Origin: Bacteroidales bacterium
GTDB lineage: Bacteria; Bacteroidota; Bacteroidia; Bacteroidales; VadinHA17
Direction: 5' to 3'
Length of the DNA stretch: 64,000 bases
NCBI GenBank assembly: GCA_003141895.1
Contig: PLNT01000017.1
Location: 1-64,000, forward strand
Of this stretch, positions 50,969 to 57,822 are shown piece after piece. Both the position numbers and the translations under genes were made by a program. The first letter of the stretch is position 1; each line of letters starts with the position of its first letter. The notes beneath the pieces were generated by a model. It did not search any database. It saw nothing but the letters and a program-made list of their open reading frames with translations, and was not told where the DNA came from.

Positions 50969-52516
50969 ATGGAGAAGCGTAAATTCAGGACCATAACCCT
51001 CCTGGCCGATGTGATCATTCTTACTATATCTTTTCTTGCCATGGTTTGGACAAAACCGGCAAGCATGAGATCATATCTCCCTTCCCATACTCCTTTCTTT
51101 CTTGGTCTTGCCATAATGTGGATAATTGTTTCATTTATCAACGGGAAGATGAGCCGAAGCAGGATTACCGGCTTTTCCACGCTTTTTGCCCGTATCATCA
51201 CAAGCAACATTATTGCCATCTCAATAACGGCACTTGTGATGTACAGTTTCCGGACACTCGAATATTCCAGGACAATTGTTCTGGGAACAACTGTACTCGC
51301 AACAATTCTTGAACTCATTTTCGGGTCCATCTATATGGCCTATAGAAAAGCAACTGTTCAGTATTTCGACGATGATGACAGATACAGAAAATTCAGAAAG
51401 CCGAGTGAATATGACCTTGTTAACGGGAAAAACGGAAATGGAGTAAAGCAGGATGATCATACCGATGTGCACCCGGGAATTGCCAATTCCATTGAAAAGG
51501 AATGCGGACCCGAAATGGCCATGGCTATACTCAGAATGACTTGCAGTAACTTTACCGACAGGACTGCCGTGTTGTCGACAACGGCAATTTTTAATATTAA
51601 GAGCCTGGTAAAGGAAAAATATGACTATATTATCAATCTTCATAAAATCAATGACATACAGAAGTTCGACAGCTTTCTTGATGCAGTAAACAGCAAGCTT
51701 GAAATGAAAGGCTTCTTTTTCTGTGTAGTTGAAACCAAGGACCAGAGAAAAAAACGTCTTTTAAACAAATATCCTCCCGTGCTTAATTATATTTATTATT
51801 CTTTCGATTTCATGGTAAAGAGAATACTTCCAAAGATCAGGTTCACACGGGGTATTTACATGTTCCTTACCAGGGGAGAGAACACTGTGCTTTCACGTGC
51901 TGAAACACTGGGGAGGATTTGCAGGGCAGGTTTCAGGATTAAACAGGAATTATTCATAGGCAATCTCCTGTGTATTGAAGCAAGAAAGTTTAATGATCCT
52001 GTCTATTTGAATGGATCCGTCTATGGACCTTTGATTGCATTATCAAGGGTCGGGAAAGAAGGAAACATGATAAAGGTCTATAAGCTGCGGACCATGCACC
52101 CTTATTCCGAGTATTTACAGGGTTATATCTATAAAATGCACGATCTGCAGGAGGGAGGCAAGTTTAAAAATGATTTCCGTATAACATCATGGGGATCAAT
52201 ATGCAGAAGGATCTGGCTCGATGAGCTGCCTATGCTGAAGAACTATCTCCAGGGAGACATGAAACTGGTGGGAGTACGGCCGTTAAGCAAACAATATTTT
52301 GAACTTTACAGAAAAGACGTCCAGGAGAGAAGAATAAAATATAAACCGGGTTTGATCCCTCCATTCTATGCAGATATGCCTACTGATCTGGAGGAGATAC
52401 AGGAATCTGAATTAAAATATCTCGATTCGTTTGATAAGCATCCGGTCATTACCGATTTCCGTTACTTCTGGAAATCGGGCTGGAATATTGTATTCAAAAA
52501 GGCCCGTAGTAATTAA
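50969..52516 (+). CDS. Polyisoprenyl-phosphate sugar-phosphate transferase
   Basis: 515 residues. Four N-terminal membrane helices (about 9-27, 42-58, 76-93, 103-122), a cytoplasmic middle, and a C-terminal bacterial sugar transferase domain with KLRTM (372-376), DELPMLKNYLQGDMKLVGVRPL and KPGLIPPF. These enzymes move a sugar phosphate to undecaprenyl phosphate and start repeat-unit synthesis. The re-entrant helix that usually precedes KLRTM is not obvious; residues 265-300 may take its place. No other initiating transferase is in the window, so it probably primes the polysaccharide made by the operon at 2-37 kb, though it lies on the other strand and 14 kb away. Confidence 0.82.
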   Translation: MEKRKFRTITLLADVIILTISFLAMVWTKPASMRSYLPSHTPFFLGLAIMWIIVSFINGKMSRSRITGFSTLFARIITSNIIAISITALVMYSFRTLEYSRTIVLGTTVLATILELIFGSIYMAYRKATVQYFDDDDRYRKFRKPSEYDLVNGKNGNGVKQDDHTDVHPGIANSIEKECGPEMAMAILRMTCSNFTDRTAVLSTTAIFNIKSLVKEKYDYIINLHKINDIQKFDSFLDAVNSKLEMKGFFFCVVETKDQRKKRLLNKYPPVLNYIYYSFDFMVKRILPKIRFTRGIYMFLTRGENTVLSRAETLGRICRAGFRIKQELFIGNLLCIEARKFNDPVYLNGSVYGPLIALSRVGKEGNMIKVYKLRTMHPYSEYLQGYIYKMHDLQEGGKFKNDFRITSWGSICRRIWLDELPMLKNYLQGDMKLVGVRPLSKQYFELYRKDVQERRIKYKPGLIPPFYADMPTDLEEIQESELKYLDSFDKHPVITDFRYFWKSGWNIVFKKARSN

Positions 52517-52685
52517 GAGCCCCCCTGCCCCCCTTTTATTTTCAACCTTCTAAATCCCCCATATGGGGGACTTAAAAATCCTTTTACAGAAGGGTCATTG
52601 CGAACGAAGTGAAGCAATCTCCCTCAGTAACAAATAATTCAGCTTGCTTCGTTAACCTTTAATTTGCATTTGTGTTTCATCAACC

Positions 52686-52779
52686 TACCCCCTTCCCTCC
52701 CGATAGCTATCGGGACTTCCCCCACGGGGGAAGGAGCAAAATCATCCTTTCCCCCGTGGGGGAAATAAGAAAGGGGGTT
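52686..52779. mobile_element. Empty palindrome-bounded element
   Basis: Left end ACCCCCTTCCC...TTCCCCCACGGGGGAAGGA; right end TCCTTTCCCCCGTGGGGGAA...AAGGGGGTT, an inverted copy. The layout (C-run, then a CCC/GGG hairpin) is that of the elements at 53477 and 57063. A nested CCCGATAGCTATCGGG palindrome (52699-52714) sits in the left end. It interrupts a region otherwise homologous to 48447-48641. Confidence 0.55.
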
Positions 52780-52835
52780 ATTTAAGTAGAAAACCACTGG
52801 TTTCTGTTACCAAAATTCTGAAGTATTACACGGCT

Positions 52836-52908
52836 GGCGGATCCTCGCAATGACCATTGACGTAATTGGAATCAGTTTAGCCCCCCATATGGGGGGTTGG
52901 GGGGTTGA
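52836..52908. repeat. 73-bp direct repeat, copy 2
   Basis: Matches 48569-48641 with one base changed (CATAT for CATTT in the palindrome loop). The flanks upstream (AAAATCC, GGGTCATTGCGA) also correspond, but copy 2 contains extra sequence including the element at 52686-52779. Confidence 0.9.
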
Positions 52909-52976
52909 TACTTTTAGGTGGCAGTGCTAAAAAAAATTGCCAAATCTCCTGGATTTTTAAATTAATAAAAAAACAA

Positions 52977-52984
52977 TACCTTTG
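52977..52984 (+). promoter_or_regulatory. -7 box upstream of the DksA-like gene
   Basis: TACCTTTG fits TAnnTTTG exactly and lies 22 bases before the start codon. The -33 region is T-rich (GGATTTTTAA) without a clean TTG. Confidence 0.5.
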
Positions 52985-53006
52985 CGGGAATAAAAAAAAT
53001 TTAACA

Positions 53007-53384
53007 ATGGCTGAAAAGACAAGATATTCTGATGATGAGCTTGAGGAATTCCGACAGATAATTCTGAGCAAGCTGGATAAAGCCAGAAAAGATTACGAAA
53101 TATTAAAATCCAGCATTACTCACGAAGAAAGCAATGATACAATGGATACTTCTCCCACTTTCAAAGTGCTTGAAGAAGGTGCAACTACTTTATCTAAAGA
53201 AGAAGCTGGCCGTCTGGCTCAGCGTCAGGAGAAATTCATACAGCATCTTCAGGCGGCTCTGATAAGAATTGAAAATAAAACTTACGGCATTTGCCGTGAA
53301 ACAGGGAAACTTATCTCAAAGGAAAGGCTGAGAGCAGTGCCTCATGCTACACTGAGCATGGATGCAAAGATGAAACAGAAGTAA
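53007..53384 (+). CDS. DksA/TraR family protein
   Basis: 125 residues from the ATG at 53007; an upstream extension of 34 codons covers the promoter and is not coding. It starts AEKTRYSDDELEEFRQIIL, has a coiled-coil section, then YGICRETGKLISKERLRAVPHATLSM. This matches DksA/TraR, but of the four zinc cysteines only one remains, as is usual in Bacteroidota members. The acidic coiled-coil tip is DTSPTFK. DksA proteins bind RNA polymerase's secondary channel and work with ppGpp. An intrinsic terminator follows at 53419. Confidence 0.88.
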   Translation: MAEKTRYSDDELEEFRQIILSKLDKARKDYEILKSSITHEESNDTMDTSPTFKVLEEGATTLSKEEAGRLAQRQEKFIQHLQAALIRIENKTYGICRETGKLISKERLRAVPHATLSMDAKMKQK

Positions 53385-53423
53385 CGGCTTAACTGCTTAA
53401 GGGCGTAAAGGCTTAAAGGCCGT
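53384..53423. repeat. Octamer array between DksA-like stop and its terminator
   Basis: Five 8-base units in register: ACGGCTTA, ACTGCTTA, AGGGCGTA, AAGGCTTA, AAGGCCGT. It starts at the last base of the stop codon and runs into the terminator stem. Confidence 0.65.
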
Positions 53424-53446
53424 CCGGGAAACCGGGCGGCTTTTTT
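53419..53446 (+). terminator. Intrinsic terminator of the DksA-like gene
   Basis: GCCGTCCGG, GAAA tetraloop, CCGGGCGGC, then six T. A strong GC stem of 9 bp with one T-G pair. Confidence 0.9.
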
Positions 53447-53476
53447 GTATTTTTCACAATCCCTCCCTTGGTATTT

Positions 53477-53650
53477 CTTAACCCTTCCCCCCATCCCCCT
53501 TCCCTTAAACAATAAGGGAAGGGGGTGAATTTCAGTATATTATAGGATCAGGTAAACAGATGCAATTTATGGTTTTAAAACATGACCTTTTCATATAGCA
53601 GCGCTAAGCCCTTCCCTTATTGTTTAAGGGAAGGGTTGGGAAGGGTTAAG
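53477..53650. mobile_element. Gene-less relative of the DUF559 palindrome element
   Basis: Left end 53477-53525 (CTTAACCCTTCCCC, then hairpin CCCTTCCCTTA/TAAGGGAAGGG); right end 53605-53650 is the inverted copy ending GGGTTAAG. Both ends closely match those at 57063-57108 and 57591-57634. Next to the left hairpin the complementary strand reads ACTGAAATTCACCCC, like the last codons of the DUF559 gene. The 80-base interior holds no gene. Confidence 0.75.
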
Positions 53651-53679
53651 CTAAATAGACACAGAGAGCCACAGAGGCG

Positions 53680-54279
53680 TTATCTCCCCAACTGTTGTTT
53701 TACTATCCTGGCAATATATTTCCCGAGAATATCAAATTCTATATTCACAACTGTTCCCTTTTTGATCTGATGAAAATTGGTGACCTCCCAGGTAAAAGGA
53801 ATTATTGCAACTTCGAAAGAACCCTGTTTTGAGTTTACAACTGTCAGGCTGACGCCGTTTACAGATACAGATCCTTTCTCTACAGTGATATAATCATCCT
53901 GGGCAGGTTCATATTCAAATGTGTAGTACCAGCTCCCTCCCGCTTCCCTGACGCTCGTGCATACTGCAGTCTGATCAACATGTCCCTGCACCATATGTCC
54001 ATCGAGTCGACCATCCAGGCGAGTACTTCGTTCGAGGTTGACTTTGTCGCCCGGTTTAAGCAAGCCAAGATTTGTTTTATCAAGAGTTTCCTTAATAGCC
54101 GTAACGGTATAGGTCTCTTTATCTTTCCTTACAACTGTAAGGCATACACCATTATGGGAGATGCTCTGATCGATCTTCAATTCATTCACAAATGAACATT
54201 TCATTGTAATGTGAAGGTTGTCTTTTTCTTTTTCAAGTTTTATAACCTGAGCGGCTTCTTCGATTATTCCGGAAAACAT
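53680..54279 (-). CDS. ribE: Riboflavin synthase alpha chain
   Basis: 199 residues in two similar lumazine-binding barrels. The N-terminal MFSGIIEE, HNGVCLTV and GHMVQGHVD belong to barrel one; VNGVSLTV, FEVAIIPFTW and TNFHQIKKGTVVNIEFD to barrel two. Length is normal (about 200). It converts two 6,7-dimethyl-8-ribityllumazine molecules to riboflavin and pyrimidine; the trimeric cytoplasmic enzyme needs both barrels. No other rib gene is adjacent. The leader has no visible FMN riboswitch; 54280-54685 is filled by REP-like repeats. Confidence 0.95.
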   Translation of the reverse strand: MFSGIIEEAAQVIKLEKEKDNLHITMKCSFVNELKIDQSISHNGVCLTVVRKDKETYTVTAIKETLDKTNLGLLKPGDKVNLERSTRLDGRLDGHMVQGHVDQTAVCTSVREAGGSWYYTFEYEPAQDDYITVEKGSVSVNGVSLTVVNSKQGSFEVAIIPFTWEVTNFHQIKKGTVVNIEFDILGKYIARIVKQQLGR

Positions 54280-54685
54280 ACAATCTTATAAAATTAGTTT
54301 ATGGGTGTAAAGTTACTTAAAATTAGAAACGGGAAACAATGGTTACGACGACTATTATGCAGACTGGCTCTAGGAGATTGCTTCGTCGTTTCACTCCTCG
54401 CAATGACCGTTAACTTAATAAAGTACACCGTCATTGCGAGCCCGACGTAGGAGGGCTATACGAACTCCATTGCAAGGACGGTCATTGCGAGCCCGACGAA
54501 GGAAGGCGAAGCAATTCCAAACTCCCATAACAAAGTCACCTTACTTGGTTTTATGTTCAGTACAATTCCCCGTATATAAACGGTCATTGCGAGCCTGACG
54601 AAGAAAGGCGAAGCAATCCCAAACTCCCTTCACAAAATCAACTCACCGTCATTGCGATCCCGACAAAGGAGGGCGAAGCAATCCC
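54280..54685. repeat. Cluster of REP-like units (CATTGCGAG family)
   Basis: Units at about 54373-54409 (inverted), 54430-54468, 54479-54518, 54582-54621 and 54648-54686, each of the form GTCATTGCGAGCCCGAC...GGCGAAGCAATCCC with linkers such as ACTCCCATAACAAAGTCA. No gene in this 406-base gap. Confidence 0.85.
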
Positions 54686-55105
54686 CTACCTCAGCCAAAT
54701 GAGTTTTTTTCCGAAACCCAACCGGTTATCCGTCATTTTGATCATTGTCAGTTTAACAACCCAGAGATGAGTATTCATAAGTGCTGCCGGAGGAAATTTC
54801 TTCAGGTAAGCCCATTTTGCTTTTTGTAATAATTCTCCTTCGGGTTCTGAAATTGTACCCTGAAACTGAATCCCCCGGATCTTGCCAATTACCATTGTCT
54901 CAAGAACGACCGAACCTGCAACAAGAGGATTCACCAAAAATTCCTTCCCATGACGGGTATCCTGATCAGTAGTGAATACAAGCGAATTTTCTTCTTCAAG
55001 GTAAGTATAAAAGCAATTTGCACACCATGGCTCATCACCAACTGCAGTTGCAATGGTGAGGACATGATGCCGTCTGAAAAACTTAATTATCCTGCTGTCA
55101 ATCAT
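54686..55105 (-). CDS. YhbP/UPF0306-type pyridoxamine-phosphate-oxidase-like protein
   Basis: 139 residues. IIKFFRRHHVLTIATAVGDEPWCANCFYTY, SLVFTTDQDTRHGKEF and IRGIQFQGTI give the split-barrel flavin-binding fold of the PNPOx-like superfamily, closest to the UPF0306/YhbP group. Substrate unknown. The start overlaps the end of ubiX by 8 bases, so the two are co-transcribed. UbiX makes prenyl-FMN, another flavin-linked enzyme, but a shared pathway is only a guess. Confidence 0.82.
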   Translation of the reverse strand: MIDSRIIKFFRRHHVLTIATAVGDEPWCANCFYTYLEEENSLVFTTDQDTRHGKEFLVNPLVAGSVVLETMVIGKIRGIQFQGTISEPEGELLQKAKWAYLKKFPPAALMNTHLWVVKLTMIKMTDNRLGFGKKLIWLR

Positions 55106-55679
55106 TGCTCAGCCATCTGAACCCGTTGCTGTTGAATCCTGCGAGGTCAATTACCCTGTCAGCTACAGTCATAACAAGCTCATCAATGGTTTTTGGACTG
55201 CTGTAAAACGAAGGTGATGCCGGACAAATTATTGCTCCTGCCTCGGTTAATGATTTCATATTATTAATATGTATCAGGTTGTACGGAGTCTCCCTCGGAA
55301 CGATTATAAGTCTTCTCCTTTCCTTAAGCATTACATCTGCTGAACGCGTAATCAGATCATCCGATGTCCCATTGGCGATCCTACCTATAGTTCCCATCGA
55401 TGCCGGACAGATAATCATCGTGTCATATTGTGATGAGCCCGATGCGAATGGTGCATTATATGATCTGTTGTCATATTCCTTCGCTGCGCCTTCAGCATGA
55501 AATTTCGAACCTGTTTCAGATTCCCATATCTCCTTTCCGGTATCAGAAAAGATTACAGCAATCTCCACCTGAGCCTGAATAATATGTAGCTTCTCCAGTA
55601 TCTTATATGCATATATGGAACCACTTGCACCAGTAACGGCGAGGATTATCTTTCGGTTATTAGTCACTGAATGGTTCAT
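55098..55679 (-). CDS. ubiX: Flavin prenyltransferase UbiX
   Basis: 193 residues. AVTGASGSIYAYKIL near residues 14-28 is the FMN site; CPASMGTIGRIANGTSDDLITRSADVMLKERRRLIIVPRETPYNLIHINNM is the family signature. It attaches dimethylallyl phosphate to FMN to give the prenyl-FMN cofactor of UbiD-type decarboxylases. No ubiD is in the window. The 218-base region upstream (55680-55896) has three REP-like units. Confidence 0.93.
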   Translation of the reverse strand: MNHSVTNNRKIILAVTGASGSIYAYKILEKLHIIQAQVEIAVIFSDTGKEIWESETGSKFHAEGAAKEYDNRSYNAPFASGSSQYDTMIICPASMGTIGRIANGTSDDLITRSADVMLKERRRLIIVPRETPYNLIHINNMKSLTEAGAIICPASPSFYSSPKTIDELVMTVADRVIDLAGFNSNGFRWLSND

Positions 55680-55741
55680 TTAATAAAGTCCAGACTGCAA
55701 AGATAGTGAATTCCTTATCCATTGTGCAGACTACCTCCAGG

Positions 55742-55934
55742 AGGATTGCTTCATCGCTTCGCTTCTCGCAATGACCCTGAGTTTCCCTTACTTCGGTTCA
55801 ACTCCCGATACGAATTTTAATGCAAGGACGGTCATTGCGAGCCTGACGAAGAAAGGCGAAGCAATCCCAAACTCCCATAACAAAGTCAACTCACGGTCAT
55901 TGCGAGCCTGACGAAGGAGGACAAAGCAATCCCC
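55742..55934. repeat. REP-like units, one inverted and two at 65-bp spacing
   Basis: Inverted unit 55742-55777 and two direct units starting 55830 and 55895, each GGTCATTGCGAGCCTGACGAAG...AAGCAATCC. The last overlaps the end of the GIY-YIG pseudogene. Confidence 0.8.
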
Positions 55935-56226
55935 CGCTCCCGTCAAGAATTAAACTTAAATCCTTCCATTCCGGATTAATACTGTTTATAAGGTCAATCT
56001 TATTATTCCTCGAACCCGCTTTTATCTGTTACTCCCTTTTTATAGCTTCCCCAATTGTCTCCAATTCTTCATAATACAACAGTTTACAGACGTTATATCT
56101 TGCTGAAAAGCTATTATGATGTTTTTTTGTCTTATGCTGCTTTACACGTTCTTTTAAATCTGAAGTAACTCCTGTATAAAGGACAGAATTATTGTTATTT
56201 GTCATTATATAAACAAATCCTTTCAT
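55897..56226 (-). pseudogene. GIY-YIG nuclease-like gene with an internal stop
   Basis: The ATG at 56226 gives 65 residues (GFVYIMTNNNNSVLYTGVTSDLKERVKQHK, YYEELETIGEAIKRE) that stop at TAA 56029. The same frame continues with QIKAGSRNNKIDLINSINPEWKDL, exactly the missing C-terminal part of the UPF0213/GIY-YIG family (about 90 residues), and then runs into a REP unit where it ends at 55897. The stop falls at a lysine-type position (AAA to TAA). The ATG overlaps the sirtuin stop by 4 bases. Whether the short form has any activity is unknown. Confidence 0.8.
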
Positions 56227-56918
56227 TTATTGTAAATATCCAATAGCCTCTCCGCCAGTATCCCAACCCCTTCCGATGCATTCTCCATTATCACTTCAAC
56301 TTTCCTGTTGATTGGAATTGTAACCTCCTTTGGATCAATAAGCCAGAGAGATGCCTTTGCGGGTGCATAAGCGATAAGTCCGGCTGCCGGATAAACATTT
56401 AACGATGAACCTATAACCACAAAAATATCCGCATCGGCAGTAAGATTCACTGCCTCATCCATCATTGGCACTTCTTCACCAAACCAGACTATATGCGGAC
56501 GCAGCTGGATTCCCTTTTCACAATTATCACCCGGATTAATATCTCTGTAGCCAATATCATATATGAGAGACGGATCAGCGCAGCTTCTTGCCTTTGTAAG
56601 CTCGCCATGCAGATGGACAATTTTAGTACTGCCAGCTCTTTCATGCAGATCGTCAATATTCTGAGTGATTATTTGAACATCAAAATATTTTTCAAGTCGG
56701 GCCAGACCAAAATGACCTTCATTTGGTTTACTTGAAGCAAGTTGTCTTCTTCTTTCATTATAGAAACGAAGAACCAGTTCCCTGTTTTTTTTCCATGCCA
56801 TTGGTGTTGCAACTTCAGATACATCATATTCTTCCCATAATCCGCCGGAATCCCTGAAGGTTTTTATTCCGCTCTCGGAGCTCATCCCGGCACCGGTTAA
56901 AACGACTAGTTTTTTCAT
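56223..56918 (-). CDS. cobB: Sir2-family NAD-dependent deacylase
   Basis: 231 residues. LTGAGMSSESGIKTFRDSGGLWEE (7-30), TQNIDDLHERAGS and HLHGEL define the sirtuin NAD and catalytic sites (the catalytic His is in HLHG). FYNERRR has the Tyr-x-x-Arg pair found in SIRT5-like desuccinylases. Only two cysteines are in the small domain, so the four-Cys zinc site of most sirtuins is absent. It removes acyl groups from lysines, giving O-acyl-ADP-ribose. It is translationally coupled to the GIY-YIG pseudogene. Confidence 0.92.
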   Translation of the reverse strand: MKKLVVLTGAGMSSESGIKTFRDSGGLWEEYDVSEVATPMAWKKNRELVLRFYNERRRQLASSKPNEGHFGLARLEKYFDVQIITQNIDDLHERAGSTKIVHLHGELTKARSCADPSLIYDIGYRDINPGDNCEKGIQLRPHIVWFGEEVPMMDEAVNLTADADIFVVIGSSLNVYPAAGLIAYAPAKASLWLIDPKEVTIPINRKVEVIMENASEGVGILAERLLDIYNK

Positions 56919-57062
56919 CCAGCAAAGTTAAGTAAGAAACTGCCCTTATGCATAACATGCAATCCATAATATTTTTTTCTTCTCCTGATTTTTGGCCCCC
57001 CTGCCCTTCTAAAGGCACACTGCAGACACATCGATCAGGAATAAGTTCATACCCATAGGTTT

Positions 57063-57634
57063 CTTAACCCTTCCCCCCGCCCCTTCCCTTAAACAATAAG
57101 GGAAGGGGAGTGATTTCAGTTAATTGTCTGACTCTTTCATTTATTATTTGGTTTAGAGTATCTGTTATTTTATTAATGTCATCTACCTCCTTGTTTTTAA
57201 TTCTGACTACAGAAATCCCCTTCTCCAATAACTTTGAATCCCTTTCTTTATCATACTCCTTTTGTTTTTCATGAATCTTACCATCAACTTCTATAATCAT
57301 TTGGAGTTTTGCACAGTAAAAATCAGCTATAAAAAATTCTACCCAATTCTTATTAACTCTATAGAATATTGGATGTTGCCTTAAGAATTTATAAAAAGAA
57401 AGTTTTCTTCTTCGTAAAATATTCCAAATTATAATTTCACATGGAGTTTGATTATTTCTTAGATCCCTTGCTAGTGAGGTAATCCCGGGGTAACTCTTAT
57501 AATGAGGACGAGGCATTATTTATAATTTCCATTATAAATTTATTAAATTCTCACTCTTAAACATAATTATCTAATATAGATTAATCTAAAGCCCTTCCCT
57601 TATTGTTTAAGGGAAGGGTTTGGGTAGGGTTAAG
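57063..57634. mobile_element. Inverted-palindrome element carrying a DUF559 gene
   Basis: Left end 57063-57108 and right end 57591-57634 are inverted copies: CTTAACCC, a C-run, then a hairpin with arms CCCTTCCCTTA/TAAGGGAAGGG and a 5-6 base loop. The DUF559 gene fills the interior, and its stop codon and last 14 codons are part of the left end. Further out, GGCCCCCCTGCCC (56995-57007) and GGGCAGGAGGGCC (57647-57659) form another inverted pair. Confidence 0.7.
57064..57516 (-). CDS. DUF559 (Vsr-like) endonuclease-domain protein
   Basis: 150 residues. NNQTPCEIIIWNILRRRKLSFYKFLRQHPI, FFIADFYCAKLQMIIEVDGKIHEKQKEYDKERDSKLLEKGISVVRIKNKEV and the final helix match DUF559, a PD-(D/E)XK-like fold related to Vsr mismatch endonuclease: catalytic residues Asp in IADFY and Glu-Val-Asp-Gly. 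The C-terminal tail PLPLLFKGRGGGKG is translated palindrome. Length otherwise normal (120-135). Substrate and role are not known for the family. It is enclosed by inverted palindromes (57063-57634). Confidence 0.87.
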   Translation of the reverse strand: MPRPHYKSYPGITSLARDLRNNQTPCEIIIWNILRRRKLSFYKFLRQHPIFYRVNKNWVEFFIADFYCAKLQMIIEVDGKIHEKQKEYDKERDSKLLEKGISVVRIKNKEVDDINKITDTLNQIINERVRQLTEITPLPLLFKGRGGGKG

Positions 57635-57726
57635 AATAGACAAGGGGGGCAGGAGGGCCCAACCAAATGGACAAAGAAAGGCAGGGGCTAACAAACAGGA
57701 ATTGAAAGCATAGCACATGGTATAAC

Positions 57727-57758
57727 TTTAAGCCTTTTCGCCCTTGCGCCTTTTTGCC
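57727..57758. repeat. Octamer array upstream of ileS
   Basis: Four 8-base units, each ending GCC: TTTAAGCC, TTTTCGCC, CTTGCGCC, TTTTTGCC. It overlaps the -33 region of the ileS promoter. The remaining 57517-57822 holds the right end of the DUF559 element and a G-rich stretch. Confidence 0.6.
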
Positions 57759-57776
57759 ATTTTTTTGTTATCTTTG
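57744..57776 (+). promoter_or_regulatory. Promoter of ileS
   Basis: TTG at 57744-57746, 22 bases, TATCTTTG at 57769-57776 (TAnnTTTG). The start codon is 47 bases on. No T-box is seen, as expected outside Firmicutes. Confidence 0.55.
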
Positions 57777-57822
57777 TCGGAATTTTTTTAAATAATTCTG
57801 ACAACAATAACTATTTGATACA

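Larger units (their letters stand above)
52517..53006. other. Repeat-rich gap before dksA-like gene
   Basis: Holds palindromes GCCCCCCTGCCCCCC and CCCCCATATGGGGG (52520-52570), a REP-like unit (52593-52623), an empty palindrome-bounded element (52686-52779), the 73-bp repeat copy 2 (52836-52908) and the DksA-like promoter. No gene seen. Confidence 0.7.
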
